Source of the DNA: Cellulomonas sp. HZM
Lineage (GTDB): Bacteria; Actinomycetota; Actinomycetes; Actinomycetales; Cellulomonadaceae
Direction of reading: 5' to 3'
Length of the DNA: 64,000 nt
NCBI RefSeq assembly: GCF_000708885.1
Contig: NZ_JEOE01000011.1
Span: forward strand, 1-64,000
The translations under genes and the position numbers were made by a program. The notes beneath the pieces are model-generated. The model was not told where the DNA came from. It saw only the letters and a program-made list of their open reading frames with translations, and did not search any database. Below are positions 7,572 to 16,925 of the stretch, one piece after another (positions within the stretch are counted from its first letter, which is position 1; each line of letters starts with the position of its first letter).

Positions 7572-8846
7572 ATGACCGTCTCCTTCGCCGCCTCCGCCCG
7601 CACCGTGCTCGACCCCGCACACCTGCGGGCCGCCCTGCGCACCACACCGGCGGACTCGACCGCCGCCGCGGCCGTCCGGTGCGCAGCCGCCGTCGCGGTC
7701 GCGGTCGCCGCGAGCGCGCTCACGGGCCACCGAGAGCTGGCCGGCTTCGCCGCGATGGGCGCTTTGACCTCGCTGTACGGCCGGTGGGAGCCCTACCGGC
7801 GGCGTGCGGCGCTGCTCGCCGTCATGGGCGGGGCGATCGCCGCGACCGTCGTCGCCAGCACCGGCGTCGCCGCGACGGGGGCACCCGTGTCGGTGACGGT
7901 GCTCCTCGCTGCGCTCGTGGCCACGGCCATGACCGCGCTCTGCGCGCTCCTGCGCGTCGGGGCACCGGGAGCGACGATCGTGGTCTTCGCCGTCGGGGCC
8001 GGGCTCGCGGGCGCGCCCACGGCCTCGGACCTCGGAACGCGTGCGCTCGCGACCCTCGGCGGCGCGGTCGTCGCCTGGGCCGTCTGCTGCTCCGGATGGC
8101 TCGTGCACCCGGCGGGCCCCGCGCGCATCGCGGTGCGGCGCGCGGCCGACGCCACCCGCTCCGCGGCCAGCACCGGGCTGCCGGGCCCCCGCGAGCACGC
8201 GCTCGCCCTCGTCGGACGCGCCCGCGACGTCCTGGCCGACGACGCATCGCACCCACGCGGACGCTCCGCGACCGCCGACCTCCGTATGGTGTGCGACGAC
8301 CTCTCGTCGGCGCTCGGCGACCCCCCGCTCCCCCTGCCGCGTCGGCGCACGCTGCGCGCCACGCTCGCCGTGGAGGTCCGCCGCGTCGACGGCCGCGAGC
8401 TCGCACGCGTCCTCGTCGCGGGCCTCGCCGCCGGGGCGCTCGCGGTCCTCGCGGGCACCGGGCACGCAGCGTGGGCGGTCATGGGTGCGACCGCGACCCT
8501 GCAGGGCACGTCGGCCGCGCACTCGGTGGTGCGCGGCACGCAGCGAGCCGCCGGGACGGCGATCGGCGCGGTCGTCGCGTGGCCGCTGCTCGAGGCGCAC
8601 CTGGGGTTCTGGGCGGTCGCGGCGCTCGTCGTGGTGCTGCAGCTCGTGACGGAGATCGTCGTGATGCGTCACTACGGCGTCGCGATGCTGACGATCACGC
8701 CGATGGCGTTGCTCATGACGACGCTCGCCGCACCCGGCGACCCGACCACCCTGGCGTTCGAGCGCGTCACGGCGACCGTCGTCGGTGCGGTCGTCGCGGT
8801 CGCCGTGCTCGTCGTCGTCCCGCGCCGATCGTCCGGCGCGGCCTGA
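7572..8846 (+). CDS. FUSC family membrane protein (aromatic acid exporter type)
   Basis: A 424-aa protein with two groups of hydrophobic helices: residues about 40-170, with a Tyr-Gly-Arg loop after the second helix, and about 280-410, separated by a cytoplasmic stretch. This is the layout of FUSC/ArAE-type proteins, some of which export aromatic carboxylic acids. The divergent MarR gene supports substrate-induced expression. The start ATG 7572 has no Shine-Dalgarno and lies directly after a -10-like TATCAT, consistent with leaderless translation. The substrate is unknown. Confidence 0.8.
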   Translation: MTVSFAASARTVLDPAHLRAALRTTPADSTAAAAVRCAAAVAVAVAASALTGHRELAGFAAMGALTSLYGRWEPYRRRAALLAVMGGAIAATVVASTGVAATGAPVSVTVLLAALVATAMTALCALLRVGAPGATIVVFAVGAGLAGAPTASDLGTRALATLGGAVVAWAVCCSGWLVHPAGPARIAVRRAADATRSAASTGLPGPREHALALVGRARDVLADDASHPRGRSATADLRMVCDDLSSALGDPPLPLPRRRTLRATLAVEVRRVDGRELARVLVAGLAAGALAVLAGTGHAAWAVMGATATLQGTSAAHSVVRGTQRAAGTAIGAVVAWPLLEAHLGFWAVAALVVVLQLVTEIVVMRHYGVAMLTITPMALLMTTLAAPGDPTTLAFERVTATVVGAVVAVAVLVVVPRRSSGAA

Positions 8847-8850
8847 GCGC

Positions 8851-10899
8851 CTACGGCGCCGCCGGAGCGGTCCCCCACCCGTCGAGCTGGCGCTGCACCG
8901 CCTCACGGGCACGGTGCAGCTGCTCGGCGACGAGTCGTCGCTCGGCCCATGCCGCCTCACGCGTGCGCAGCGCGTGCTCGATCCGCTCGAGCTCGTCGTC
9001 GGCCACGTCCAGGCCGTACGCCGCCGCGACCATGCGCGCGAGGTCCGCCCGGTAGTCGTGCCCGCGCGCGACGAACACGCCGGGGACCGAGGCCGTCGCG
9101 TTCTTCAGGTCGACCAGGGTCAGCACGAACGACACGAGCGGGTACCAGTGCGAACGCCGGGACACCCCGTCGGGACGCTCGTCGACCGGGCCGAGCCACG
9201 AGGGCTGCTGCACCGCGAGCGCGACGTCGAACTTGGTGATCGGGTCCTCGTCGTGCGAGAGCAGGACGTAGCGCTGGGCCGCGCGACGCTCGTCGTCCTG
9301 CGCGCGCCACTGCTCCCACGACGCGACCTCGACGGCCTGGCCGTCCGGGTCGTCGTGCTCCGGGTCGAGCCGCCACTGCCGCGCCCACGCGCTGCCGGCA
9401 GGCGTCCCGACGAACAGCGCGCGGTCCATGCCCACGCGCTGCAGGCCGCGCACGCCCTCGTGCAGGAACGCGTCCTGCAGCGTGTGCGCGCCGAGCGACT
9501 CGCCGAACCCGACGAGGCGCGGCCGCCGGTCCTCGGGGATGCCGCGCAGTCGCCACGTGAGCGCGTGCAGCAGCGCACGGTTCTGCTCACGGCCCATCGC
9601 GACCCGGTCGAGAGACAGGAACGACGGCCGCAGCGAGTACTGCAGCGCGACCGTCGCGCAGTCGCCGCGCGTGAGGTACTCGAGCGTCTCGACGGCCACG
9701 TAGTTCACGTAGCCGGTGCCCGTGGGCGACGCGACGCAGATGACGCTGCGCTCGAACGCGCCGAGCTGCTCGAGGTCACGCATCACGAGGTCGACCCGGG
9801 CGTCGACCGTCGGCGCGCTGGCCAACCCCGCGAAGGCGCGCACCGGCTCGCGGACCCGGTCCTGCGGCACGCCCGTCACCTCGGCGATGTCCTTCGAGGT
9901 CAACGCCATGTTGACGAAGCGCACGCCCTCGCGCGACAACGACGGCCACTCGATCGAAGACGCCGGTCCGCCGCTGACGTTCGCACCGGTCGGCGGGCTC
10001 GTGTACGCCGCGTCGATCGCGGCACCGCCCGCCTCGGCCGTCCGCAGCGCGTACTCGACCGCGGCGTACGCCCCCGCGACCGTCGCACCGAGCGCCACCG
10101 CGTGGCCTACGGCTCCCGCGGTGCGTCCGGCCCCGGGGGCGACGCGCCGGACGCCCGCGCTCACGGAACGCGCGAACAGTCCCTCGAGCGCGGCGAACGA
10201 CTGCAGCCCCACGTTGACCGCGGCGCCCAGCGCGAGCGAGCGCGCGAGCGGCGGCAGCGGCACGGTCGCAGGCGCCGTGTCGTCGCCCGTGCTGCCGGTC
10301 AGCGGGTCGGTCGCGGGTGCGAGCCGCGCGGCCTCGTGCTCGTCGTCGGCCCGGAACCTGCGGATCTGCGTCGCGGCCAGCGCGGTGCCCGCCACGAGCC
10401 CGGCGCTCGCGGACAGCGCACGCAGCCCGCCGTGACGTCCGTCCGTGCGCGCGTCGGCGGACGCGAGCGCCGAGACCGCGACGCCCGAGAGGCCGACGCG
10501 GAACGTGCGCCGGCCGAGCGTCCGGACGGCGGCGCGTCGCACGCGCTCACCGTGCCGCGGAGGGACGGCCTTCTCGACCAAGGCCCCCGCAGCCGCGAGC
10601 ACCAGCCCGGCGCCCGCCTGCACCGCGAACCGCCGCGCGCGCGCCGACGCGCTGCCGTCGTCGCCGACGAGGTGTCGCGCGATCGCGACCGACACCGACT
10701 GCGACGTCACGACCAGCCCGTACTCGGTCGCCGCGACCAACCCGGTGGCGACAGCCTGGTCGCGGCCGTCGCGCGCCAGCAGGCCGGGCATGAAGGAGGC
10801 CCCGGTGGCGGCCGTCGAGACGAGTGCGGCAGTACGTTCCGCGGGATCGCTGCCCGCCACGAGCGCGCCCAACCCGCGTAGTGCCTTCGATGCGTCCAT
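8851..10899 (-). CDS. Membrane-anchored alpha/beta-hydrolase family protein
   Basis: A 682-aa protein matching the actinobacterial two-part alpha/beta-hydrolase family (Abhydrolase_9 with its own N-terminal domain). The N-terminal 250 residues are Ala/Val-rich with several hydrophobic helices, likely membrane-embedded. The C-terminal part has the nucleophile elbow GESLG (in LVGFGESLGAHTLQ) and the family segments VCVASPTGTGYVNYVA and LSRTREGV-like surroundings. The active Ser is therefore present. It converges with the FUSC gene, ending four bases beyond that gene's stop. Substrates of this family are not established; lipid or ester hydrolysis at the membrane is the natural guess. Confidence 0.85.
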   Translation of the reverse strand: MDASKALRGLGALVAGSDPAERTAALVSTAATGASFMPGLLARDGRDQAVATGLVAATEYGLVVTSQSVSVAIARHLVGDDGSASARARRFAVQAGAGLVLAAAGALVEKAVPPRHGERVRRAAVRTLGRRTFRVGLSGVAVSALASADARTDGRHGGLRALSASAGLVAGTALAATQIRRFRADDEHEAARLAPATDPLTGSTGDDTAPATVPLPPLARSLALGAAVNVGLQSFAALEGLFARSVSAGVRRVAPGAGRTAGAVGHAVALGATVAGAYAAVEYALRTAEAGGAAIDAAYTSPPTGANVSGGPASSIEWPSLSREGVRFVNMALTSKDIAEVTGVPQDRVREPVRAFAGLASAPTVDARVDLVMRDLEQLGAFERSVICVASPTGTGYVNYVAVETLEYLTRGDCATVALQYSLRPSFLSLDRVAMGREQNRALLHALTWRLRGIPEDRRPRLVGFGESLGAHTLQDAFLHEGVRGLQRVGMDRALFVGTPAGSAWARQWRLDPEHDDPDGQAVEVASWEQWRAQDDERRAAQRYVLLSHDEDPITKFDVALAVQQPSWLGPVDERPDGVSRRSHWYPLVSFVLTLVDLKNATASVPGVFVARGHDYRADLARMVAAAYGLDVADDELERIEHALRTREAAWAERRLVAEQLHRAREAVQRQLDGWGTAPAAP

Positions 10900-10914
10900 G
10901 CCACGATTCTCCCG

Positions 10915-11373
10915 TCAATGCCCCCGCAGGTCCGGCACCGCGAGCGTGTCGACCGTGGCTCCTTCCGCCTGCACGCCCAGGATCCGGCGCACACCCACGC
11001 GGGCAAGCATCAGCACGGCGATCAGGCCCGTGACCGGGACGAAGCCGCCGAGGCTGACGCGGTCGCCGAAGACCACGTCGACCGCCTCGAGCACCAGCAG
11101 CTTCGAGCCCGGAAGCACCAGCAGGAGCATGCCCGCGGACACGGCCCGACGAGTGGCCGTTCGGGCGGCACGCAGGCGAGCGACGAGGCGAGTCTTGACA
11201 GCGACCACAAGCTCGAGCACCACCTTGAGCAGGACCGCCGTCAGCAGCGAGACCGCGAACGACTCCGTCAGCACCGACGGCACGAGCTGCGTCGTCAGGT
11301 TGAGGACGACGACGTAGACGAACAGGTCGACGACGTGCAGGGCCCACGACTCGCGGCCGGCGTGCTGCGTCAC
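10915..11373 (-). CDS. Small integral membrane protein of unknown function
   Basis: A 152-aa protein with about four hydrophobic segments: HVVDLFVYVVVLNLTTQL, SLLTAVLLKVVLELVVAVK, AGMLLLVLPGSKLLVLEAVD and VTGLIAVLMLARVGVRRI. Basic loops lie between them. GTG 11373 is the start that places the first helix near the N-terminus; the frame is open further upstream without good coding character. It precedes the alpha/beta-hydrolase gene by 15 bases on the same strand, so the two are probably co-transcribed. I do not recognise a named family with certainty. Confidence 0.65.
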   Translation of the reverse strand: MTQHAGRESWALHVVDLFVYVVVLNLTTQLVPSVLTESFAVSLLTAVLLKVVLELVVAVKTRLVARLRAARTATRRAVSAGMLLLVLPGSKLLVLEAVDVVFGDRVSLGGFVPVTGLIAVLMLARVGVRRILGVQAEGATVDTLAVPDLRGH

Positions 11374-11550
11374 ACCCGGATCGTGACGGTCGACCCCGTC
11401 GGCGTCAACGACCCGGCTGTGAGGTACCTCAGTCGCGCGGACCGAACTCCTCAGGGTCCATGCATGGGCGGTCGCCCGATCCGGCGGACCCCACCTCACG
11501 ACCAGTGTCGTGGTGTCGGATCCATGAGGGCAGCACGGGAGGAGAGCACG

Positions 11551-11715
11551 ATGATCGAGCTCTGGGCACGGACCGCGGACGTCGAGCTGGCGTACCACCG
11601 CGAGCGCATCGTCGACGGGTTGCAGGCGGCCCGCGCACGCCGGGGGCGGCACCGTCCGCCGCGCCGGCGCGCGGGCGACCGCACCCGCACCGGTGACACC
11701 CGCGTCGCTGCGTGA
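11551..11715 (+). CDS. Small basic protein coupled to LuxR regulator
   Basis: A 54-aa ORF beginning Met-Ile-Glu-Leu-Trp-Ala-Arg-Thr-Ala-Asp, with a strong GGGAGGAG Shine-Dalgarno seven bases before the ATG. The N-terminal half is predicted helical (ELWARTADVELAYHRERIVD). The C-terminal half is rich in Arg and Pro. Its TGA overlaps a GTG that can start the following LuxR-type gene (GTGA), which suggests translational coupling. No known family is recognised. The ribosome binding site and coupling are the main reasons to accept it as real. Confidence 0.55.
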   Translation: MIELWARTADVELAYHRERIVDGLQAARARRGRHRPPRRRAGDRTRTGDTRVAA

Positions 11716-14627
11716 CGTCGGTGGTCGCTGACAAGATCGACTGCGTGAGCCGCGGACCCCTCGAGACCCCGTTCGTCGCGCGCTCGGACCAGGTCGACGT
11801 CCTGCAGGACGCGCTGGACCGGGCGCGCACGGGCGTGCCCGGGGCTCTCCTGCTCGCGGGCGACGCGGGTGTCGGCAAGTCCGCGCTCGTGCGTGAGCTC
11901 GCACGCCGGGCGGTCGACGAGGGCGCAGCGGTCGTCGTGACGCACTGCGTCGACCTCGGCGAGATCGGGCTGCCGTACCTGCCCTTCGCGGAGGCGGTCA
12001 CCCGACTGCGGGAGACGTGCCCGCAGGTCGTCGCCGAGGTCGAGGACCGCCGGCCCGAGCTGGGACGCCTCCTGGGACGCGGTGCGGTTGACGACGACGC
12101 CGACCGGCTGCAGCTGTTCGACGCGCTCGCGGAGGTGCTCGGTGCGGTCGCACGGCCCGACCAGCCGCTCCTGCTGGTGGTCGAGGACGCGCACTGGGCG
12201 GACGCCTCGAGCCGGGACGTGCTGCGCTTCCTCGTCGCGCGCCTGCGCGACGAGCCCGTGGTCCTGGTCGTGACGTACCGCACCGACGACCTGCACCGAC
12301 GACACCCGTGGCGGCCCGTCGCCGCCGAGCTCGCGCGACACCCGCGCGTGCAGCGCATCGAGCTCCCGCCGTTCACGCACGACGAGGTGCGCGCGTTCGC
12401 CGTCGCGCTCACGGGCGAGCCGCCCGACCCCGAGACGCTGCAGCGCGTCGCGGAGCGATCGGGCGGCAACGCCTACTTCGCGCAGGAGCTGCTCGAGCAG
12501 CCCGACGACGACCTGCCCGGCTCGTTGGCCGACGTCCTGCGGGCACGCGTCGAGCAGCTCGACCCGGACGTCCAGCAGGTCGCCCGGGTCGCCTCCGTGA
12601 GCGGACGCCGTGTCGACGAGGCGCTCCTGCGTGCGGCGGTGGCGGCGTTCGACCCGGCCCTCGCCCCAGCGCTCGACTCGTCGCTGCGGGAGCTCGTCGG
12701 GCACCACGTGCTCGCCGTGGAGGGTGAGCACCTCGCGTTCCGGCACGCGCTGCTCGCGGAGGCCGTCGCCGCCGACCTGCTTCCCGGCGAGACCTCGGCG
12801 CTGCATCGTGCGTACGTGCACGCGCTGCGCGACGACCCGACGCGTGGCACCGCGGCCGAGCTCGCGGCGCACGCCCTCGCCGCCCCCGACCTGCCGACCG
12901 CGCTGTCCGCATCCCTGACCGCCGCTCGCGACGCGCACGCGCTGCTGGCTCCGGAGGAGGAGCTGCGCCACCTCGAGGTCGCGCTCAGGTTGTGGGACGC
13001 GGTCGCACCGGACGACGAGGCGCACGACGACGTGCTCGCGCGCGCGGCCTCGGCAGCGGCGGCGGCGGCACGCCGTGAGCGCGCGATCCAGCTGGCGCGT
13101 GCGGCGGTCGATGCCGCGGACCCGGCCCGGCGGCCACGCCGCCGCATCGCCCTGGCACGGCACCTGCAGGCCGCCGAGCGGGCCGACGACGCCCTCGAGC
13201 AGACCGACCTCGCCCTCGCCGAGCTGCCCACGACCCCGGACGCCGCGCGCGCGTGGGCACTCGCGACGCACGCGCGCTCGCTCGTCTTCCTCGACCGACG
13301 GGTCGACGCGTTCGCCGCCGTGCAGGAGGCGCTCGCGGACGCCCGAGCCGTGAGCGCGCTCGACGCCGAGTCGGACGCGCTGACGACGTTCGCGGTGCTC
13401 GTCGCCGACGACGACGGCGACCAGGCCGAGGACCTGCTGCGGCAGGCGCTCGCACGCGCCCGGACCGTGGGCGACTCCGCGACCGAGCTGAGGATCCTCG
13501 CCAACCTCGCCGCCAACAGGTACGAGATCGGTGACCTCGACGGGACGCGCCGCTTCGCACAGGAAGGTTCCGCGCTGGCGCGCGAGCGCGGGCTGGCCAA
13601 CACCGACCACGGTCTCGACCTCGCGGGCTACGCCACGCTCGCCGCGTACGTCCAGGGCGACCTACGAGCCGTCGAGGTGCCCGCACGCGGCCCCGACGAG
13701 GACGGGGGTCTGCTCGACCTGGCGGTGCTGTACGCCGCGACGGCGCGCGGCGACGCCGACGTCGTCGACCGCTGCCGGGCGCTCGAGCCGCTCTGGGTCC
13801 GCGACGGCATGATCGCCCTCGTCGCGGGTGGCTGCGCCGCGGACGCACTGGCACGCGACGGACGCTGGGACGAGGCGCTCGACGTCGTCACGCGCGCCGT
13901 CGAGCACCTCAGCGAGGCCTGGACGCCGGAGTTCTTCGGGGGCATCTGGCTCTCGGCCATCGGGCTCGCCGCGCTCGCCGACGCCGCCGACGACGACCGC
14001 CTGCACGGGCGCGATGCGAGCCACCGCGTGGCCGCGGGCGCTCCGTTGCGCGAGCGGCTGGAACGCACCGTGCGGCGACCGCTGCCGCCGGGACGCGGCA
14101 TGGGCCCGGAGGGCCTGGCCTGGATCGCACGGGCCCGCGCCGAGGCGGCCCGTCTCGAGGGTGGCGCGGCCGACGACCCGGAGCTGTGGCGCGCCGCCGT
14201 CGACGCCTTCGGGTACGGGCACCGCTACGAGCAGGCGCGCAGCCGGTGGCGCTGGGCCGGGTCCATGCTCGCGCGGGGCGACCGCGACGGGGCGCAGGTC
14301 GAGGCGGCGATCGCGCTCGCCGAGGCCCAGGAGATGGGCGCCGAGCCGCTGGCCGCCGCGGTCCGGGACCTCGCACGGCGCGGCCGGCTCGCCGTGCCGG
14401 GGGTCTCCGTCGGCTCGTCCGACGTGCTGACGGCGCGCGAGCTGGAGGTGCTCGGGCTCGTGGCGCAAGGGCTGTCGAACAACCAGATCGGCGCCCGGCT
14501 GTTCATCTCGGGCAAGACGGTCTCGGTGCACGTGTCGCGTGTGCTCGCCAAGCTGGACGCGTCCGGACGGGCCGAGGCCGTCTCGGTCGCGCACCGCCGG
14601 GGGCTGCTCACCGAGGCGAGGGGCTGA
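11712..14627 (+). CDS. LuxR family AAA-type transcriptional regulator
   Basis: A large 971-aa regulator. Near the N-terminus is an AAA_16-type ATPase with the Walker A motif GDAGVGKSALVREL (about residues 50-63) and a Walker B-like LLLVVEDAHWAD. A long helical TPR-like middle follows. The C-terminal LuxR HTH is clear: LTARELEVLGLVAQGLSNNQ continuing to the SVHVSRVLAKL recognition part. Such proteins act as ATP-dependent activators that integrate an unknown signal through the middle region. The start is uncertain. GTG 11712 overlaps the stop of the small upstream ORF. GTG 11745 begins Val-Ser-Arg-Gly-Pro-Leu-Glu-Thr-Pro and follows a -10-like CAAGAT, so it could be a leaderless start. Confidence 0.9.
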   Translation: MTSVVADKIDCVSRGPLETPFVARSDQVDVLQDALDRARTGVPGALLLAGDAGVGKSALVRELARRAVDEGAAVVVTHCVDLGEIGLPYLPFAEAVTRLRETCPQVVAEVEDRRPELGRLLGRGAVDDDADRLQLFDALAEVLGAVARPDQPLLLVVEDAHWADASSRDVLRFLVARLRDEPVVLVVTYRTDDLHRRHPWRPVAAELARHPRVQRIELPPFTHDEVRAFAVALTGEPPDPETLQRVAERSGGNAYFAQELLEQPDDDLPGSLADVLRARVEQLDPDVQQVARVASVSGRRVDEALLRAAVAAFDPALAPALDSSLRELVGHHVLAVEGEHLAFRHALLAEAVAADLLPGETSALHRAYVHALRDDPTRGTAAELAAHALAAPDLPTALSASLTAARDAHALLAPEEELRHLEVALRLWDAVAPDDEAHDDVLARAASAAAAAARRERAIQLARAAVDAADPARRPRRRIALARHLQAAERADDALEQTDLALAELPTTPDAARAWALATHARSLVFLDRRVDAFAAVQEALADARAVSALDAESDALTTFAVLVADDDGDQAEDLLRQALARARTVGDSATELRILANLAANRYEIGDLDGTRRFAQEGSALARERGLANTDHGLDLAGYATLAAYVQGDLRAVEVPARGPDEDGGLLDLAVLYAATARGDADVVDRCRALEPLWVRDGMIALVAGGCAADALARDGRWDEALDVVTRAVEHLSEAWTPEFFGGIWLSAIGLAALADAADDDRLHGRDASHRVAAGAPLRERLERTVRRPLPPGRGMGPEGLAWIARARAEAARLEGGAADDPELWRAAVDAFGYGHRYEQARSRWRWAGSMLARGDRDGAQVEAAIALAEAQEMGAEPLAAAVRDLARRGRLAVPGVSVGSSDVLTARELEVLGLVAQGLSNNQIGARLFISGKTVSVHVSRVLAKLDASGRAEAVSVAHRRGLLTEARG

Positions 14628-14676
14628 CCGAACGCGGCGGACCGCCACCCTCGGGGTCCGCTCTCGTCGGCCCCGG

Positions 14677-15693
14677 TCAGCGCCGACGCACGGAGTCGCG
14701 CTCGACGAGGTGGGGCGCGAGCAGCACCGGTGCCGGCGTCTGCCGCGCGAGGAGCGCGAGCACCATCGCGGCCATCTGCCGACCGAGCTCGGCGACGGGC
14801 TGGTGGACGGTCGTCAGCATCGGGTCGCTCAGGCGGGCGGTCTGCAGGTCGTCGTACCCGACGACGGACACGTCCCCCGGGACGCTGCGCCCTGCCGCGC
14901 GCAGGGCCCGGATCGCCCCCACGGCCATGTTGTCCGACGCGGCGAAGATGGCCTCGACGTCCGGGTGTGCGGCGAGCAGCCGGACGGTCGCCGCGGTGCC
15001 GCTCGGCTCCGAGAAGTCGCCCACCTGGACCCACGACGGGTCGAGCCCCGCCGCGCGCATCGCGTCGACGAAGCCCTGCCGCCGCGCCTGCGCCACCTGC
15101 ATGTCGACCGGGCCGGTGATGACGCCGATGCGCCGGTGCCCGGTCGCGACCAGGTGCTCGACCGCGGTGCGAGCGCCGGCCTCGTTGTCGACGTCGACGT
15201 ACCACCGCGGCTCGGTGTGCAGGGGGCGGCCCCCGAAGACGATCGGGACGTCGCTCGTCCCGGCCAGCTCGAGCAGCGGGTCGTCGCCGTGCACGGCCAT
15301 GAGCATGAGGCCGTCGGTCCGCCGGTGCCGCACGAGGCGCTGCACGCGCTCGCGGCCGTGACCGGACGTGGCCAGCAGCATGAGGTCGAGGTCGGTCGGC
15401 GCGAGCGCCTCGCTGACTCCCCGGACCACCCGGGCGAAGAAGGGCTCGGCGAACAGGTCCGGCCCCTCGTCCGGCATCGCGAGCACGACGGAGCCCACCT
15501 GACGCGTGGCGAGCGCACGTGCCGTGGGGTTGGGCACGTAGCCGAGCTCGCGCACCGCGGCCTCGACCGCGGCCCGCTTCGCCGGGCTCACGTGCGGGGC
15601 GTCGTTGATCACCCGCGACGCGACCGCCCTCGAGACACCCGCGTGGCGCGCGACCTCGTCGAGCGTCGGCACGGAGCTGGGCGCAGGTGTCAC
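14677..15693 (-). CDS. LacI family transcriptional regulator
   Basis: A 338-aa repressor of the LacI/GalR family. The N-terminal HTH reads TLDEVARHAGVSRAVASRVI, followed by the hinge region VPNPTARALATRQVG. The periplasmic-binding-protein-like effector domain has typical segments (DGLMLMAVHGDD, GHRRIGVITGP, FAASDNMAVGAIRALRAAG, VVGYDDLQTARLSDPMLTTV). Tandem GTG codons at 15696 and 15693 are both possible starts. It lies downstream of the M23 peptidase on the same strand, 80 bases away. A sugar is the usual ligand, but no transporter or hydrolase is adjacent. It could in principle act on the GH6 cellulase operators at 33 kb; nothing here proves that. Confidence 0.9.
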   Translation of the reverse strand: MTPAPSSVPTLDEVARHAGVSRAVASRVINDAPHVSPAKRAAVEAAVRELGYVPNPTARALATRQVGSVVLAMPDEGPDLFAEPFFARVVRGVSEALAPTDLDLMLLATSGHGRERVQRLVRHRRTDGLMLMAVHGDDPLLELAGTSDVPIVFGGRPLHTEPRWYVDVDNEAGARTAVEHLVATGHRRIGVITGPVDMQVAQARRQGFVDAMRAAGLDPSWVQVGDFSEPSGTAATVRLLAAHPDVEAIFAASDNMAVGAIRALRAAGRSVPGDVSVVGYDDLQTARLSDPMLTTVHQPVAELGRQMAAMVLALLARQTPAPVLLAPHLVERDSVRRR

Positions 15694-15723
15694 CACGGGG
15701 CCATCGTGCCGTACGCGCGACGT

Positions 15724-15738
15724 GGGGTGCTGCACCCC
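15724..15738. promoter_or_regulatory. Inverted repeat between M23 gene and LacI gene
   Basis: GGGGTGC-T-GCACCCC has 7-bp perfect arms and lies about 30 bases upstream of the LacI start. It may be an operator for LacI autoregulation or a weak terminator for the M23 gene. Its single-base centre is too tight for a hairpin loop, which favours a protein site. Confidence 0.35.
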
Positions 15739-15776
15739 GTCGCGTGCCAGACCGGGCAGCGCTCGCGACGACCCGG

Positions 15777-16925
15777 CTACAGGCCGCTGCGGACGGCCTT
15801 GGTCGGCACCCAGCCGGCGTAGCCGGACACGCGCACCTTGGTCCACGAGCCGCTGTGCGCCAGGAGCGTCACCGGCCGACCTTTGGCGGCACGCAGCACA
15901 CGGTGCGCCGACGACGACGGCCGCGAGCGCACGTCGACCTTCTTCGCGGTCGAGTACGTGCGGTAGCGCAGGATGTAGTCGGTGTGCACCCAGCCCTTGA
16001 CCTTCGCGCCGGCGGCGGTGGTGACGGTCACGGGGATGAACCCGTTGACCTTCACGCCGGGCTTGTTCGACAGGCGCGTGTTGGCGGGCACCGTGGTCAG
16101 GACCTTGGTGGACGTCGACGCGCCCGCCCGGACGTTGAGGCGCGCGGTCGAGTAGTAGGTGCAGCTCGTCGGCGCGGCGACCGAGCGGTCCGCCGTCGCG
16201 AGCGACGTCACCGCGAGACCGTTGGCCGTGAGCCAGGTGCGCGGGTCGGCCGACGTGCCCGCACCGTAGAACGCGCCGTTCCAGACCTCGAGGTGCAGGT
16301 GCGGTCCGGTCGCCGGGCCGGACGCGCCGACGTCGGCGATGTGCTGCCCGACCGAGACCGCCTGCCCCAGGCGCACGTACTTCGCCGGGTTCCACATGTG
16401 GATGTACGCGAGGTACGTGACCTGGCCGTCGACGACGCTGCGCACCGTGACGTACCCGGCGGTGCCTCCGCTCGGCCGGTGCACGCTCGTCACCGTCCCC
16501 GACGCGACCGCGTAGATCGGCGTGCCGTCCTTGGTGGCCATGTCGAGGCCGTAGTGGAACGTCGAGCCGCCGCGCACCGGGATGCAGCGCGCGCCGTAGC
16601 CCGAGGTGATCGCATACGTCTTCGCGACCAGCGGCAGCACGATCGTGGTGCCGCCGGGAGTGGTCGCGCGGGTGAGCTTCTTGGGGATCGTCGGCTTCGG
16701 CGTGGGGGTCGCGGTCGGCGTCGGCGTGGGCGTGGGCGTCGGCGTGACGGTCGGGGTCGCGGTCGGCGTCGCCGTCGCGGTCGCCGTCGGCTTCGGGGTG
16801 GCCGTCGTCTGGGGAGACGAGGTCGCGGCGGTCGCGGGAGTGAGCACGAGCGAGCCGAGCAGGACCGCCCCGGTGGCTGCGCCGACGAGGCGGGTTCCGG
16901 TGCGCAGGGCTGTCAGGGGTCGCAT
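15777..16925 (-). CDS. Secreted M23 family metallopeptidase with two SH3-like domains
   Basis: A 382-aa secreted cell-wall endopeptidase. In order: a signal peptide (residues 1-34, ending TPATAA), a Thr-Pro/Ala-rich low-complexity linker (about 36-80), a LytM/M23 domain (about 95-215) and two SH3b-like repeats (about 235-310 and 320-382). The zinc and catalytic residues are present: His124 and Asp128 (FHYGLDM), and His199 and His201 (GPHLHLEV). It should cut peptidoglycan cross-links outside the cell. The start ATG 16925 puts basic residues directly before the hydrophobic core; the open frame further upstream lacks this. A 484-base non-coding stretch separates it from the divergent lipoprotein gene. 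Confidence 0.9.
   Translation of the reverse strand: MRPLTALRTGTRLVGAATGAVLLGSLVLTPATAATSSPQTTATPKPTATATATPTATPTVTPTPTPTPTPTATPTPKPTIPKKLTRATTPGGTTIVLPLVAKTYAITSGYGARCIPVRGGSTFHYGLDMATKDGTPIYAVASGTVTSVHRPSGGTAGYVTVRSVVDGQVTYLAYIHMWNPAKYVRLGQAVSVGQHIADVGASGPATGPHLHLEVWNGAFYGAGTSADPRTWLTANGLAVTSLATADRSVAAPTSCTYYSTARLNVRAGASTSTKVLTTVPANTRLSNKPGVKVNGFIPVTVTTAAGAKVKGWVHTDYILRYRTYSTAKKVDVRSRPSSSAHRVLRAAKGRPVTLLAHSGSWTKVRVSGYAGWVPTKAVRSGL

Noticed and set aside
16690-16800. Tandem repeat or CRISPR-like array
   Set aside because: It is the Thr-Pro-rich linker of the M23 peptidase, with codon-level repetition only and no spacers.
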